Below, piece by piece: positions 11,890-23,474 of a stretch of DNA of 64,000 nucleotides; position 1 is the first letter of the stretch; each line of letters begins with the position of its first letter. The stretch spans positions 6,980,627 to 7,044,626 of the forward strand of contig BSYO01000035.1 of assembly GCA_033239525.1 (NCBI GenBank). The letters are read 5' to 3'. The position numbers and the translations under genes are program-made. Under the pieces are notes generated by a model that did no database searches, was not told the DNA's origin, and worked only from the letters and a program-made list of their open reading frames with translations. Source of the DNA: Nepenthes gracilis. Its lineage: Eukaryota; Streptophyta; Magnoliopsida; Caryophyllales; Nepenthaceae.

Positions 11890-12980
11890 ATTACATGCAT
11901 CTAACCATTTACAAACCCATGTGTCAAAGTCACTTCAGATTGAGGCTGCTTTATTCATATAGCCCTGGTGGGCGCCAGCAGCATGTGCCCAAATAGCACT
12001 AAGTTTTAACATTTTCCAGGCTATATTTAAAGAGATTATTTAATTATAATTTAAAAGTTATAAATAAATATTATAAAAAGTATCTATTTGTAATATCAAG
12101 ATATTGCTATATATAGTTAATCTTTTATAAAACAACACTTTAGATTCTCATCAGAGATTTGATATTCGATCTGCTTATTCAGATAGCTGTAATATAACCA
12201 ATAACATTTGCCCAAATAGTACAAAAATAAGCGCATTTCAAGCTACATATTAATAATATTGTTCTATTATAACTTACAGATTATAAATATAAATTTAAAA
12301 AAATTAAATATATATAATATAATACTGTATAATTCTAACTTTTTATAGACCCACACGAGATTTTCTATTAGAACTACTTTATTTAGAGGGCCCTAATAGA
12401 GACCCACAATGGGTGTCCAAACAGCGCATCTTTGGCATGCTTCAGGTTGAATATTTATAAGATAGTTTTATTATATCTTGAAGGTTATAAGTACAAAGGA
12501 AAATTAATCTTATAATGCAATATTATCTACATTTAATTTTTATATACTATGAGTTCAGAATCTTATTATAAAGTGTATTATTGGGATTATTTCATTCAAA
12601 TAGTCTTAAAGAGAACAATAATATCAATCCAAATAACAAAATTCTTTTACATATTTTAGACTATTTACTAATAAGATTACTTCATTATAACTTAAAAGTT
12701 ATAAATATAAATAAAAAAATATACTATCTATAATATATTATTATACATATTTGATTTTTATATACCCATCACAAGATTTTTTATCTAGACTACCTTATTC
12801 TTGTGGCCATATTAGGGTGTGTCCAATAATACAATTTCAGCGTATATTTAATTATATATTTATACGATTTTAAGGTCTTATTATGATGTTTTTTTATTGA
12901 GATTGTTTCATTGAGATGGGATTGACCGGGGCCAATTGCATGTACTCAAATAGCACAAGTTTGGAGGGTGATGTTCCCCT
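11890..12980. repeat. Diverged tandem array, about 210-bp unit
   Basis: The anchor CAAATAGCAC-like word recurs at 11990, 12213, 12418, 12630, about 12823 and 12947 (spacings about 223, 205, 212, 193, 124). Each copy follows the same order: (T)TTATTCA(G)ATAG, a variable CCC/GGG-flanked centre, CCAATAACAT, CAAATAG, TTTCAGGCTA, TTATTATAACTTAAAAGTTATAAATA, ATAATATAATATT, TTTTTATAGACCCA. Divergence between copies is high, so the array is old. The last unit is shortened. No open frame persists across units. Confidence 0.7.
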
Positions 12981-13029
12981 TTGCAACTTGGCTTGTGGAT
13001 TTGATCATTCATTCATTGAAGAAATCATT

Positions 13030-13960
13030 GAACAAATTTAGGGAAAGAAGAAATCATTGAATCTTTTTTTTATTATTATTTTAAATAATTTATTTACCCT
13101 TTTTTCTTAAAAAAAGTTGAATTTTAAAAAAAATTAATAGAAGAATTAATAGAATTTTGAAAAATAAATGGTTAAAGTTGATTTAAATTGACAAGAAAAT
13201 GATCAAAGAAAAGTTATTATACATGAAAGGAGCACTATTTGAAAGATATTTTTTAAAAATCAATATATTTAATTTTGAATTAATAAATCATTTTAACAAA
13301 AAAAATCAATATGATTTTTTGAAAATAAATTGTTAAAGTTTGTTTTATTTGGCCAGAAAAAATCAATTTTAATTTTGAATTAATAAATCCTTTTTTAAAA
13401 AAAAGGGAAAAAAACTAACAGAATTTTTTTAAAATAAATGATTATTGACTTTATTTATCCCAAAAAATCAAATAATAAACTTAATAACTATTTCAAATGT
13501 AAATATTTTTATTTTTGAATTAATAGAACTTCTTAGCAAAAATAATAATAATAGAATTTTTAATAAATAAATTGTTAAATTGACTTTTCTTGGTCTCGAA
13601 AAATCAAATAAGACACATAGAATGGAGTATTATTTCAAAAATATTACGAAATATAGACGTTTTGAATTTTAAACTAATAAATTTCTCTACAAAGACTTTA
13701 AATTAGATTTTTTTTTTAATAAATAATTGGTTGGAGGCTGTTTAATTTGACCGTAGAAGTCAAGTAAAACACTTATCATAGAACGACGGGAGTGTTATTT
13801 GAAAGAATATTTTTCAAACATAAGTATATTGAATTCCAAATTTATGAAACTTTTTAAAAAATAAAAAAAATTCAATTGAATTTTTGAAAATAGGCCGTCA
13901 ACATCTATTTAATTTTATTCAAAAAAAAACAAAACATCGAATAAGACACTTTATAGAGCA
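13030..13960. repeat. Second diverged tandem array, about 110-170-bp unit
   Basis: The anchor GAATTTTTGAAAATAAATTG-like block recurs at 13151, 13313, 13421, 13554, 13706 and 13878. Between anchors the order TTTAATTTGACC, AAAAATCAAATAAGACAC, GGAGTATTATTTCAAA, TTTTGAATTAATAAA, then A-rich spacer repeats with length changes. The unit is unrelated to the array just upstream. No coding potential. Confidence 0.65.
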
Positions 13961-13974
13961 TGTTTAATTAAAAA

Positions 13975-15640
13975 CAGACCCTTTGATGGGTCTTTTCAGA
14001 CTAATTTAAAATTTTATGAAATTTAATAAATATATAAAAGTATTATAGGTAGATAATGTCACAAAAATAGACCTGACTAATTATTTTTGGTCCGACATAA
14101 TCATGGGTCAAAGTATCTAATTCAATTATGATGCATACCTGGATCCGATTTCGAATAGATTCGGATTCGTCTAGATAGTTCGACCCGACTCCGTTCATTG
14201 AGTTGAATCCTGCACACCACTAAAGCGAATAAGTGGTCAGCGTGTCACGGGAGGTTATCCCACCGAAAATACTCCGACGCTCAAGTCAGTAAAAAGCTTT
14301 CGAAGCAGGGAAGGTAAACTGATAAAGTGAAGGGGGGAGAGAGAGAGAGAGTAGGATGGTCGGGAGTGTTGGCCCGTTGAGAATGTGAGTTCTTACTTAC
14401 TGCTCACAGAGAGCGTTTGGAAGCGGCGTCCTGAAAGTGTGGAAGTTTTAGGAAACGATTCTCAGAAAATCGGAAAGGTCTCCGGAATTTCGGAGGTCTT
14501 TGGTGAGATTGGAAGATGAATGCTTGTGTAGAGAGAAAGAGAAGACGAGTATCTGTTCAACCTCTATAAGTGTTGGTGGGTTAGACAGTAGGAAGTCCTT
14601 TAGGAAACTAGTTCTGAATGTTTTCAAGAAGACAGGTTAGAGAGTGATTAAGAGAACTTCTATTTCTGAGTAAGCTTTCGTGTTCGTTCGTGAGCTTGTG
14701 TGTATGCGTATGAGTATGCGTGTGCGTGTGTGAACATGTGTCTTCCAGAACGAATACCTCAAGCTTTTATGGATAGTAGGAGAGTCACCTACTCTGGGTA
14801 AGGTGGCGTGTTCTTCTTGGACTAGCAATGGCCGCCTTCTTAGAGTTGGTGGGCTTAACAGGCGTGATTTGATTGATTCTTTTCCTTCTGAACAGTGCAA
14901 TGGATATCCAAATCACCTCATGCTTTTGTGACCGTTTTATTGGCGCTGAGTTCATTGCCGCCTTTTTGGAGAAGGTCAGCTTTTAGAAAAGCAGGTGATC
15001 ATGAAATGATCGTTACTTTTCATGCACTTGTTCGCCTGCCAATTTGGACCTAGCCGAGCGGTGTTTAAAAGCCTTTTTGACTGCTTTGCCGCGAGACATC
15101 CGATTAATACTCGAGTTGACCGTCTCAGACGTGAGTTGGCCGCCGCTTAGCGTTGATCGCCTTGGCTTTTTCAGATTTTGGGATTCGGTATTGGTTGGAC
15201 CGCTATTTGAGTTGACCATCCAAGAGCTTATTTTTGAGCCTTTTTTCGATCGCGGTCACGTATTATGGTATACCCATCAAGTTCAATACATATTTTAATT
15301 TTTTTTGTAAACACATTTCTTTATTTTAATTAAACACTAAGTTGGAAAAAATTATTTCTAATAGATTATATTTTATGTAATTAATAGCATATCATGTCAA
15401 GATTCTTCATTACAATATATAATTATATAATATTTTATTCTAAATATTATAATTTATAAAAATTATATATTTTTAAATTTTTTATATAAATATAAATTTT
15501 TAGATAAGTATACTAAAAATAAAAAAATATATATTCATAGACCGGCCAAATTCAACTTATGGACAGATATTGTTAAGGCTCTCCGACCCGATGACTTGAC
15601 CATATTTAGCTTAGCCTAAATTATTAATTATAAATTCTTA
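13975..15640. repeat. AT-rich dispersed repeat split by a solo LTR
   Basis: The two parts 13975-14197 and 15281-15640 align in order with 36900-37286 plus 49349-49560. Shared blocks are AATTTAAAATTTTAT, GACTAATTA-TTTTT, CATACATATTTTAATTTT, AGATTATATTTTATGTAATT and TACTAAAAAT, followed by a GTCCGA/GACCCGA-rich end. In this copy a Tat-type solo LTR interrupts it at 14198. I see no coding region or clear termini, so its class is unknown. Confidence 0.5.
14198..15280 (-). mobile_element. Solo LTR of a Tat-type Gypsy element
   Basis: A 1083-bp GC-richer block bounded by TTGA...TCAA and flanked by the 5-bp repeat GTTCA (14193-14197 and 15281-15285). On the minus strand it starts TTGATGGGTATACC and contains ACTGACTTGAGCGTCGGAGT near 14290-14265, a block I know from Tat-lineage LTRs. 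The LTRs at 37287 and 48683 contain a decayed version of the same block. A (GA)n run lies at 14335-14355. Short open frames inside it are not conserved proteins. Confidence 0.65.
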
Positions 15641-17443
15641 TCCAAATTTAAACTTCTTAACAAAGATAAAACAAAGAGAATTTTTCAAAGAGCTTTTTTT
15701 TTTACCTTGAAAAACATAAATAAGATGTATGGTTGGCCAATTAAGTGAAGATTGTCTTTTTCGTTTGTCTGTAAGTTGCCTGCACTACAAACAACTGTTA
15801 AAACAATGAAAAATCTTGTCTTGAGATGCCAACCTAAAAGTAAAAAGAGTCCCACCATAGATGTGATGGGTAACATTACAGTAATATTTTTAATAATATA
15901 ATATCTTATCAATATATTAATATTACTAATTTACATAAAAATAAATTAATTAATTAATATCATATTATTCGTGATTGTTCTAACCATAGCTGTTAGGCAT
16001 AGACTTTTATTTTTTTAACTATATCATTACTTGTCATACTCACCTACAATATATCTATAACTTTTTTTTATCTATGGGGCCCATTAAAATCTAAAATAAA
16101 AAAAATTAAATAAAATAAAATTTATATATAGATATGAAATTACACTTAAATTGTAGAGGGTGAAATTTAGAGCAGATAGAACAACCAAGATTTTTGGTCT
16201 TTAAAGTTGCCTTGGATACCTTGTCCAACAGGTCTCAGAATTAGCAGCACTTTCAGAATCACATCACAGGCTGCCACTTTGATTTTGTTTGGAAGGATTA
16301 GGGGGAGGGTTTAACAGGGTCTGTTTAAATATTAAAATGAGTGCACCGAAAGCATGACTTAGATGACAATGGGACTTATGGCTCGGTTGTGAACACTACT
16401 TAGACTCGGTCCCTGTTCGGTCGGCCTCAGCCCTCGAGTTAGGCAATAAATAGAGCTTAGGTCTAATGAGTTTTTTCTTTGTTGACTGGCACAGATGTAG
16501 TAATCATCAGCTTTTATTTTAATACGAGTTTTGAGACATAATGGTAACGTTGTTAGCATTTAATCTCTATAAATTCTTGATTGGTGTGGGTTTGAACAAC
16601 ATGAAGGAAAGGTTTTCGGGTAAGCAATTTTTGAATAAAAGTTGCATGGCTGTTTTGGACAACAAATTAATGGCTGCGACCTATTTGGACACTATGTACA
16701 TGGCATTTGTTTTAATTAGATGGTTTTAAATAGGGAGTAGTTACTGTTAGTTGAAGATGGTTGTGAATTTCATTATATCTTGCACCCTCTTAATTAATGG
16801 AAGAGGGTCCATGACCACTCAAGCTTATAATTTACATTTCTATTTTAACTAGAAATTACTCAATATGTTGTGGATATTATATTAATAGAACATATCAACA
16901 GATTATTAAAGACGGGTAATCGTCACACAAGTCAGTATTTTGAGAAAATTATATTTCTTTTATTAGTCTAGTACAGTTGATAGAGTTATCGCTGTATAAT
17001 TTAAAAGTTACAAAATCATGTCTTATAAATAAAACATTGCATATATTAGACCTAAAGTGACTTGACTCTCTTAGACTTGTCACAACGTGAGAGTTTTATG
17101 AAGTCAACTGCTTTTTTTATACTATGACATGGTATAATTATTACTATCTTGGTTTCAAATACATAATTAAATGATTAATAATCAAAACCTAATTTAAAGT
17201 AGGGATGGACCTTGTAAGTGATATTGTTAGTCAATCTTAATAATAAATAGCAAATCTAAAATCCGAAAGCTAAGTTTTATAGTGGTTTCAATATAAACCA
17301 ATACCTGATCAATGAAAATTTAAAAGTAAAGAAACGTATTATTGAACTAATATTTAATTTACAAAAATATAAAATTTAAAGTAATAGACACATCGGCAAC
17401 CAAAATATAAAATTCAATAACAACTATTAGAAAGTATAGTTAT
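15641..17443. other. Stretch without a recognisable gene
   Basis: Contains poly-T and (AT)n tracts up to about 16140. Then a slightly richer segment at 16150-16760 has a short open frame (16541-16729) that matches nothing I recognise. The rest is AT-rich. It may be unique intergenic DNA. Confidence 0.4.
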
Positions 17444-19683
17444 TGTAAAGATTAAGTTTTTAAATTATATTAATCATAATTAATTAAACTAATATAATCA
17501 AAATTAAGGTCAAAGGATATAAAAAATTAGAATCAAAGAGTAAAATTTGGACCTGCATGGCTCACGTGCTGAATACAGGGCCAAGGTGCACATTAGGCGT
17601 AAAATCACAAAGGTGGGTGGCCATAGGGTGCTTGACCTATGCTCAAGACACCCCCAACAACGAGAATTTACAAATGTATGTGAAGGCGTGTGCTCGACCA
17701 TCACTCGAGCATCTAGAGGCGCCGAATGTCAAATCGTAGCACCCGATGCACACTTGACCTATGCACAAGCGCGAGCCGGGTATAAAATTGTGCAAGGTTA
17801 AGGTTTCAGCATTTCTTCGTGTGAGAAAGAGAGAAAATCGAGAAAAGAGATGGAGAAAGTCAAAGAGAAGAAAGATGAGAAGAGAGAGAAACCTTAAGGA
17901 AGCTTCAATTTGGTGATTTAAGGTTAGGAAGTGAGCAAATTAAGTTAAGATAAGTGCATCTTACGCTCCTTCTTTCATTTATTGTTAATTTATTGTCATT
18001 TTTTAAAATATTTTTATTCTAATACTCGTCTAAATTAAGATTTTGAAATTAATATATGTAAATCATGCATGCCTATTGATTTTCTATAATTTTATGAAGA
18101 AACTTTTCAATAACTCAAGTTTAAATATATGTATCATGTAAAATGTGTTGTATTTAGGATCTAGACTTTTTTTTTTTTGTTAAAAATGTAATATTTTACC
18201 TCTGTGTGTTTAGATTTCAAAATTATTAATTTTAAGTTATCACTTTTTTTAATTATATACTGTACATATTTAATTATGTACTATTTGTTTGCTATATTTG
18301 TATTAATTTTCTAAATTTCCTATTATATGAATTGTATAAAATTTTATACTTCAAGAATAGCCATTATAAAGAAAAAATATAAGTTATTATAAAAAAAAAA
18401 AAAAAAAATTAAAAAGAATTAAATTATAAAAATAAAATTATTTTCCAAAAGAGTGAGAAATAAAAATTATGAAACAAAGTATAGAGTTTTTCTAAGTTAA
18501 AAATTGGACCAAGATTTTGATTCAACAAGTATTATATTATGACATGTTTTAATATATTATAATAAAAAATCGATATCTGAACTTATAGAATTACAGGTTA
18601 AGAAGTAGCGTTTGACCCCATCTATTAGTTTATATGTAGATGGCCCACCGTTGGGTCTTGAACAGGAATGTATGGCCTTTGATTGTGTAGAAATATATAT
18701 TATCTTGATTTTAATTAATCGCTCATTTAACCGGTAAGGTTTACTGGCCCTAATCTTTAAAGAAAATAAGTTGTAAACATATTTTAATAGCTAAGATTTA
18801 GAATGAATATGATAAGAAATCCAAAATGCATCACATAAGTTTTCCTGCTTATAAGTTACGCCATTACATTTTCTTATGATCCCTATTCCTTTTCATATGT
18901 ATTTAAATATAAAATATGCATGTTTATTGATATATATTATATATTATTGAGTATTTGGCTCAATCATTCATTATTTTTACCAACCCCCTTAGATAAGATG
19001 CGTAAGTCCTCACTAAGCATTCAAGTTTGAAGGATCGAGCTGATAAGAGGAGTTTAAAGTAACGAATTGATGATAATTATTACCGTTTAATAATTCTAGA
19101 TAATTTTAAATTGTATTATATTATGGTTGGACAATATTCGAATGACAAATAACGGGTTTAATACTGTATTTTATTTGATTAGACAGTTTCGGATGATATT
19201 AGCTTATATTTTGATTATTCAGACAACTTTAAAACGTGTTGAATGATATAATTTGATTTATTTTAGGCGATATTTAAGTTTGAATAGCAGGCTATATCGG
19301 TTTGAGATCCGCTGTAATCTTATATCATAATTTGAGTATCATTTGTCCATGATTTAGTGTCTATTTAATATTGTTGATAATTTTAGTTTTGTTCAGTTAA
19401 ATTTATAGATATTTAATTACTTTCGCAAAATATTATATTTTGATTATTGTATTGTACATGCATAAATCCTTACTTAAAGTCTGATGTCATGTTGTTTGGG
19501 TTAGTATCGAACTCACACTATGACATGGCACGTATTTGAATCCAATATATAATGGTGTGTTATTCTATTTGTAATCAATTGTGATATCAATATGGATTTC
19601 ACATCTGAAGGTTATTTAACGGTTACTTAATTAATTAATATTGATTAAATGTTAATATCAGAATCAGGTTATGGGATGTGACA
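17444..19683 (+). repeat. LTR of a Del/Tekay-like Gypsy element
   Basis: About 2.24 kb. It starts TGTAAAGATT and ends GGGATGTGACA immediately before a decayed initiator-Met primer site. The promoter region contains CTCGAGC-rich sequence (17690-17770), GTATAAAATTG at 17779, and a GAGAAAGAGAGAAAA leader at 17820-17890. TGTAA...TGACA termini recur in the other Del-type LTRs of this window. The start is inferred and no partner LTR is visible; the downstream internal region is split by the element at 19792. Confidence 0.5.
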
Positions 19684-19687
19684 AAAA

Positions 19688-19699
19688 TAGTATCATAAA
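19688..19699 (+). promoter_or_regulatory. Decayed primer-binding site
   Basis: TAGTATCATAAA compared with the consensus TGGTATCAGAGC, 4 nt after the LTR end. It supports the LTR boundary at 19683 and plus-strand orientation. Confidence 0.45.
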
Positions 19700-19704
19700 A
19701 GTTG

Positions 19705-19791
19705 TAAGGAGATGCCTTAAAGTTAGGGCTAAGTTTGATTGGTTTCAATCTAAGGTCTAAGTTTAATGGATTTCGGTTTAATGTCTAAGTT
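19705..19791 (+). repeat. Leader minisatellite, about 28-bp units (left part)
   Basis: Consecutive units begin AGGGCTAAGTTTGATTGG, AGGTCTAAGTTTAATGG and ATGTCTAAGTT. The series resumes after the inserted element at 26159-26235 with GATTGATTTCAATTTA, AAGTCCAGGTTTGATTG and AGGTATTAAGTTGATTA. The SIRE-derived element therefore landed inside a short tandem array in the Gypsy leader. Confidence 0.55.
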
Positions 19792-20753
19792 TGTTAGAGA
19801 CATTTGTCTTATTGGCATATTCCGTGACCATATGTATCATTGTATTGATGTCGGGTTGTGGGTTGTCGGGTTAAAGTCCGTTCGGTCCGCCCTCCAGTCG
19901 CTCGAGCCCATCCATTGACCGCCCGCTCACCATAAGCTCGAATCTCGCTTGAGCGTAAAAACTAGTAGGGTGGCCGCTCGAATCTCGCTCGATAGCCGCT
20001 CGAGCCGATAAACCAAGAGGGTAGCCCGCCGATGCTCGCCCCTCGCTGAAAGTGCCACCAACGAGAATTTTCAAACGTTTTTGGCTCCACTATAAATATT
20101 GGACTTATGTTTTTGAACCCTAGGAATTCTGGAGAACTGATGTGCGTGCCTCTTTGAGAAGAAAACCCTTTCATGCTTCAATATTGTTGCACATCTTGAG
20201 AAAACTCATCACTAAAAGATTGCTCTACATGTTCATAGAAGTTTTCTCACCAACTCTCTTTCACCATTGAAACCTTGCATTCTACCATTGTTGGAGACTT
20301 TGGTTCGTGAAGAAGGTGACTCGTTCGTGATTGGAAATTCAAGTGGTTCGAGGGAAGATTGACGTGAAGACCGGAAGGAGTCCGCCCTCCGTTGCGCGGG
20401 CAAATCCAAGGAGTTCCTTGGTAGGGATCACGTGACGGGAGTAAGTCGGCTAGGTTAGCGCGTCGTTACCACCCGATCAGTAAGTTGATTTTCATAGTGC
20501 ATTGCTTCCGGCCGCCGTTGAAGCCCAAAAGTGTTTTTCGATACCGTGGGTATCGAGTTTTTCACCAAAATTGTGTCTTTATTATTTGTGTCTTTATCTC
20601 TATTGTTTATCATTATTATTGTGCATGATTGTTAGTCTCGTATGCATCTAGTGTTAAATATCTTTACGTGTATTAGATATTTATTATTTATTGTTGCTTC
20701 CGCTATATATTTAACGGGTCGAAACACGCCAAAGACCAAAACGTGCTTTTTCA
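19792..20753 (+). repeat. 5' LTR of the SIRE-like element
   Basis: 962 bp, starting TGTTAGAGACATTTG and ending CTTTTTCA. U3 carries CTCGA-rich units (19895-20045) on the same plan as the 51-bp units at 7098. A TATA box TATAAATA lies at 20091-20098. Compared with the 3' LTR it has a short GTCGGGTTGTGGGTT duplication near 19850 and lacks a GC-rich hairpin segment. Confidence 0.9.
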
Positions 20754-20755
20754 AT

Positions 20756-20767
20756 TGGTATCAGAGA
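20756..20767 (+). promoter_or_regulatory. Primer-binding site (initiator tRNA-Met)
   Basis: TGGTATCAGAGA, one change from the plant consensus TGGTATCAGAGC, 2 nt after the LTR. Confidence 0.85.
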
Positions 20768-20795
20768 CTCACCCCGATCCACGACTTCGATCTAG

Positions 20796-22648
20796 ATGCA
20801 TTCTAGTCAATCACTGTCCGTTCCTCCCTATTTTGATGGGAGTAACTATGCCTATTGGAAGGTCCGGATGAGAGCCTTTCTAAAATCTCTAGATGAACGT
20901 GTTTGGGCACGTACCCAAGTTGGGTGGACTCCACCTACTAGTTCCTCTGGTAACGAACCAAAAGACTTATCTTCATGGACTAAAGAGGAACTCGATGCAT
21001 GTAATTGGAAATGATGAGGGCTACATGCTATTTTTATGGCTGTCTCTCCCGATGAGTTTAAACGTATTTCAATGTGTGAGACTTCTAAAGATGCGTGGGA
21101 CATTTTAGAAATTACTCATGAAGGCACGAAACTTGTTAAAAATTTAAAATTACAAATGCTCACCACTAGATTTGAAGAAATAAAAATGAAAGATGATGAG
21201 ACCTTTGATGAGTTCTATGCTCAATTAAATGATATTGTGAACTCCACATTTAATTTAGGGGAACGAATTCCTGAGAATAAAATTGTTAGAAAAGTTCTTA
21301 GGTCACTTCAGCTAACGATTTAGACCTAAGGTCACGGCTATCGAAGAAAGCAAAGACCTTGATAAAATGAAGATTGAAGAACTTGTAGGATCCCTAAAAC
21401 TTATGAGCACACCTTGCCACTAGTCAAGAAAAACAAATCACTTGCTCTAAAATCAAATAGGGAAGAGCAAAATCGATTCATGTAGAATCGTGTAGTGATG
21501 ATAAATTTTCCTATTTGTCAAGAATTTTAAAAAGTTTTTAAAGACAAATAAATCTTCATCGGACAAATCGATCACAAACGCTCACCTAAATTTGAAAAGA
21601 AAAACCGCCGCGGAACTTAAGGATTCCAAATAAAAACATTTCAAGACGTTCAATGTCATGAATGTAAAGGTTTTGGTCACTATCGGGCTGAATGTCCAAA
21701 CTTTAAACGCCAACAAGGTCAAGCCTTTAAAGCTAATGTGACCTTAAGCGATGACGAAGAAGAAGATGATGAACAATGTTCAAAATAGCCACCCAAATAC
21801 ATGGCGTTTGTGACCTCAATGTGTGACAATGTGAGAATATTAATCAATCGATAGCTCTGGGCTGAGTCGAAGCTGAATTTGATGGCCTTCAAGAAGCTTA
21901 CGATAAATTTTAAAGAATGTTTGAAAGTAAAGAAATTAAATAGAACCCTAAACGGTAGGACCGATTTGAAAAAGAAAACTTATCTCTACAATCCAAGGTA
22001 GATTCTAAAGCCAAGAACCGAGAATCAAAATTTCATTTTCTAAACAAATCACGACCTTGGAATCAACTTGAGGCCACTAGAAGAGATTTAAAATGATTCT
22101 TAAATGGGTCAGCAAAACTTGATCATATGCTTGGGTTGGGTAAAAGTGGAGAAAATAAACATGGGTTGGGATATGATGAAAATATGCTCCGAAATGTCGT
22201 GAAACCCAAAACAATTTTTATTCCCTCCGCGAAAATGCCACACCAACACGCTAACACATCAAAAGTCACTAAGCAATCGGCTCGTCGTGTGGCTCCTAAA
22301 TTTGTCCCAACTCATTTGCAAAATTTACCTAATCAAAAAGGGGTGAACAAATTATCAGAATCGGTCAAGTCTTCTATCATCATAAATCAAAGATCTATGG
22401 ACTGTTCTACCATGCCTAAGTTTGTACCTACTTGTCATGCGTGTGGAAAAGTAGGCCACATTCGTCCTCGATGCTACACTGTTAATTCCTTGCACAACGA
22501 AAGAAAATGGCCAAGAGTGAGTAAACTCCTTGATCACATTCAAAAACTAAGCGAACAAGTACAAATATTAAACCAAAAAGTGAATTCGGGAAGAAACATT
22601 TGGGTTAAGAAAAGTGAGCTAAATTTTTCTACGGTAAATTTCGGTTAA
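20796..22648 (+). pseudogene. SIRE-type gag, disrupted
   Basis: The start at 20796 is the first Met after the primer site and opens MHSSQSLSVPPYFDGSNYAY, the standard start of SIRE-lineage gag. The UBN2/DUF4219-like domain continues in shifted frames (21036-21323: DAWDILEITHEGTK, FEEIKMKDDETFDEFYAQL, LGERIPENKIVRKVLRSL). A CCHC zinc knuckle CHECKGFGHYRAEC lies at 21654-21695. A long open piece at 22127-22648 contains LGLGKSGENKHGLGY and a second knuckle CHACGKVGHIRPRC at 22433-22474. Both knuckles keep the C-x2-C-x4-H-x4-C spacing for nucleic-acid binding. The frame ends in ...NIWVKKS, followed by a MAHTLL-like remnant of the gag-protease junction. Several frameshifts and stops abolish a full-length product. 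Confidence 0.85.
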
Positions 22649-22689
22649 ATGGCTCATACACTGCTCTAAACAAGATCAAATAAAAAAAA

Positions 22690-23398
22690 GGACGGATTTC
22701 TCCGCTCGCTCGCCTTGGGATCGAAAGACGCTGCTCGCCTTTATCTTCGAAAGGTGCAAAGAAGCGCCCACAAAGACAAACCCTCACCCGTCTTCGTCGC
22801 TCCTGCCTTTCCTCTCTTCTTGCGTCGTTCTACCCGTCGTTCTCCTTCTCCTACTTCACCAGATTTGCCAGATCTACCATCCATCTTCTCGATTTTAGGC
22901 GTTCTCAAGGTAAATTCCTTCACATTCTTCTCGATTTCATTTTTCGGTGTCCGCCGCCGTTCATGGTGGCTTCGGCCCAAAATTTACCTCCTTTATGGGT
23001 GGCTGTCTTCACGGATCTCGATTTGCCTCCAAATCCACCAGTTCTTGCGTGGATTTGGTTCATTGTCCCTGGATCCGTGAATCCTCGACCTACCTTACCC
23101 ATCGCCGTTCATGGCGTCTCCGATGCCGATTTCCTCTCCTCACCACCCTCGGACCTCCGATTCACGGGAGGCGGTGGTGCGTCCTCCGGTTTGTCAATTG
23201 GCTAGAATCGTGGGTCTTTGAGGCGGTGGAGGCGGTGTCAGAGTGCTCCGTGGCCACCGGTGTGCACTGAGTGCATCTTGCGGCGTCTCTGTTTTCCCTT
23301 CCCGCCGTGAATGCAGCTCGCTCAGTCGGCCGAGCGCCTTATTCGGCGTCGGTCTCGTGATCACGTGCCACTTTCAAAATATATTAACAAATAAATAA

Positions 23399-23430
<32 letters not shown>

Positions 23431-23440
23431 TCCACTCTTT
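22690..23440 (+). other. GC-rich insert between gag and the second ORF
   Basis: A sharp rise in GC and CpG content compared with the flanks. The beginning reads as a Ser/Arg/Pro-rich frame (to about 22910), followed by AAGGTAAAT, which looks like a 5' splice site, and then more GC-rich sequence with short frames in several registers. It ends in an (AT)n tract at 23391-23432. I recognise no protein. It could be a captured host promoter/5' region or the original leader of the downstream ORF. It replaces all of pol. Confidence 0.45.
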
Positions 23441-23474
23441 AATATTTAAATTGTGGTGTTCAATTTTCTTTTCG

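Noticed and set aside
15013..15298. Frames of 68-84 residues on both strands
   Set aside because: They lie inside the Tat-type solo LTR; no domain, and LTR boundaries with a target duplication explain the region.
16150..16760. Possible host gene exon
   Set aside because: Short open frame 16541-16729 has no homology that I recognise, no convincing splice sites and no continuing frame.
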